DNA of 5,428 nt from an uncultured Paraburkholderia sp. (GTDB lineage Bacteria > Pseudomonadota > Gammaproteobacteria > Burkholderiales > Burkholderiaceae): positions 1 to 5,428 of the forward strand of contig CALFSF010000350.1 in the NCBI GenBank assembly GCA_937917025.1. The letters are read 5' to 3'. Within the stretch, counting starts at the first letter, position 1. Every line of letters begins with the position of its first letter. The position numbers were made by a program, and so were the translations under genes. Below, piece after piece: positions 4,420-5,428 of this stretch. Below the pieces are notes generated by a model. It did no database searches and was not told the DNA's origin. It worked only from the letters and a program-made list of their open reading frames with translations.

Positions 4420-5428
4420 TTACTTTGCCGAAGACTTCGCCAGCGCCTGCCACGTTTCGATGACCGTATCCGGATTCAGCGAGATCGACGCAATGCCTTC
4501 GTCCGTCAGCCATTGCGCGAAATCCGGATGATCCGAAGGGCCCTGGCCGCAAATACCGACGTACTTGCCCAGACGCAGACAGGTTTCGATCGCGCGCTTC
4601 AGCATGAACTTGACCGCCGGGTCGCGTTCGTCGAAATCGACAGCCAGCAGTTCCATGCCGGAATCGCGGTCGAGGCCGAGCGTGAGCTGCGTCAGGTCGT
4701 TCGAGCCGATCGAGAAACCGTCGAAGAACTGCAGGAATTCCTCGGCGAGAATCGCGTTCGACGGCACTTCGCACATCATGATGAGACGCAGGTTCTTCTC
4801 ACCCCGCTTCAGGCCGAACTTCGACAGCAGCCCGACCACGCGCTCCGCCTGCTTCAGCGTGCGCACGAACGGCACCATGATCTCGACGTTGTCGAGGCCC
4901 ATTTCCTCGCGCACCTTCTTGAGCGCGATGCATTCCATCTGGAACGCCTCGGCGAAGTCTTCCGCGATGTAGCGCGACGCGCCGCGGAAACCGAGCATCG
5001 GATTTTCCTCGTCCGGCTCGTAGCGCGAACCGCCGATCAGCTTCTTGTACTCGTTCGACTTGAAATCAGACAGACGCACGATGACGGGCTTCGGATAGAA
5101 CGCCGCGGCGATCGTCGCGATGCCTTCCGTCAGCTTGTCGACGTAGAACGCGCGCGGCGACGCGTGGCCGCGTGCGACGCTTTCCACGGCCTTCTTCAGA
5201 TCCGCATCGATGTTCGGATACTCGAGGATCGCCTTCGGATGCACGCCGATGTTGTTGTTGATGATGAATTCGAGGCGCGCGAGACCGACGCCGGCGTTCG
5301 GCAACTGCGAGAAATCGAACGCGAGTTGCGGGTTGCCGACGTTCATCATGATCTTGACGGGGACCGGCGGCAGTTCGCCGCGCGACACTTCCGTCACTTC
5401 CGTTTCGAGCAAGCCGTCGTAGATCTTG
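4420..5428 (-). CDS. ppsA: Phosphoenolpyruvate synthase, C-terminal part (gene runs off the right edge)
   Basis: The last 335 or so residues of PEP synthase (pyruvate, water dikinase) are present, out of about 790-800. The enzyme converts pyruvate, ATP and water to PEP, AMP and phosphate, allowing gluconeogenic growth on three-carbon compounds. This is the PEP/pyruvate-binding TIM barrel. Visible motifs are KIMMNVGNP, GVGLARLEFI, VRLSDFKSNEY, RYEPDEENPMLGFRG, a FSIGSNDLTQLTLGLDRDSG block (PEP-utilising enzyme signature) and GICGQGPSDH, whose Cys (codon 4549-4551) is the catalytic acid/base. The phosphohistidine and ATP-grasp domains lie outside the window. The frame is open to the edge, reading KIYDGLLETEVTEV; a TTG at 5412 is an internal Leu codon, not a start. 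The stop is TAA at 4420-4422, and a strong terminator follows. Confidence 0.97.
   Translation of the reverse strand, partial: KIYDGLLETEVTEVSRGELPPVPVKIMMNVGNPQLAFDFSQLPNAGVGLARLEFIINNNIGVHPKAILEYPNIDADLKKAVESVARGHASPRAFYVDKLTEGIATIAAAFYPKPVIVRLSDFKSNEYKKLIGGSRYEPDEENPMLGFRGASRYIAEDFAEAFQMECIALKKVREEMGLDNVEIMVPFVRTLKQAERVVGLLSKFGLKRGEKNLRLIMMCEVPSNAILAEEFLQFFDGFSIGSNDLTQLTLGLDRDSGMELLAVDFDERDPAVKFMLKRAIETCLRLGKYVGICGQGPSDHPDFAQWLTDEGIASISLNPDTVIETWQALAKSSAK

Overview
The window looks like housekeeping chromosome from a GC-rich betaproteobacterium, most likely of the Burkholderia/Paraburkholderia group. The basis is the protein sequences themselves (PEP synthase, SmpB, RatA, RnfH, IMP dehydrogenase start), the high third-position GC and the gene order. 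No mobile element, CRISPR array, tRNA or rRNA is visible, and I see no clearly new system.

Layout from left to right. Positions 1-43 hold the first 14 codons of guaB on the minus strand, with a well-formed sigma70 promoter just upstream (70-98). A 318-base gene-free stretch separates it from a plus-strand ten-helix EamA/DMT transporter (362-1336). Converging on the transporter is the minus-strand pair ratA-rnfH (2202-1436), whose stop and start codons overlap by 4 bases. ratA is divergent from smpB (2303-2749, plus strand); the two share a 100-base intergenic region in which a 16-base inverted repeat could supply a -10 box to each direction. smpB ends at a strong, apparently bidirectional terminator (2771-2809), shared with the minus-strand pair nfeD (4332-3889) and an SPFH/stomatin-like gene (3827-2907). 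Upstream of that pair lies the 3' part of ppsA (minus strand, from the right edge to 4420), closed by a perfect hairpin terminator at 4351-4377. A candidate nfeD promoter abuts and partly overlaps this terminator.

Functionally the window combines trans-translation (smpB), a ubiquinone-linked START-domain protein with its RnfH partner (ratA-rnfH), a membrane-organising SPFH/NfeD pair, gluconeogenic PEP synthesis (ppsA) and the committed step of GMP synthesis (guaB). The smpB / ratA-rnfH arrangement matches the one in Escherichia coli, where the pair is called ratA-ratB. The least predictable gene is the EamA transporter between guaB and rnfH. The most useful observations are regulatory: start-site corrections for ratA and nfeD, the symmetric smpB/ratA promoter region and the nested terminator-promoter before nfeD.
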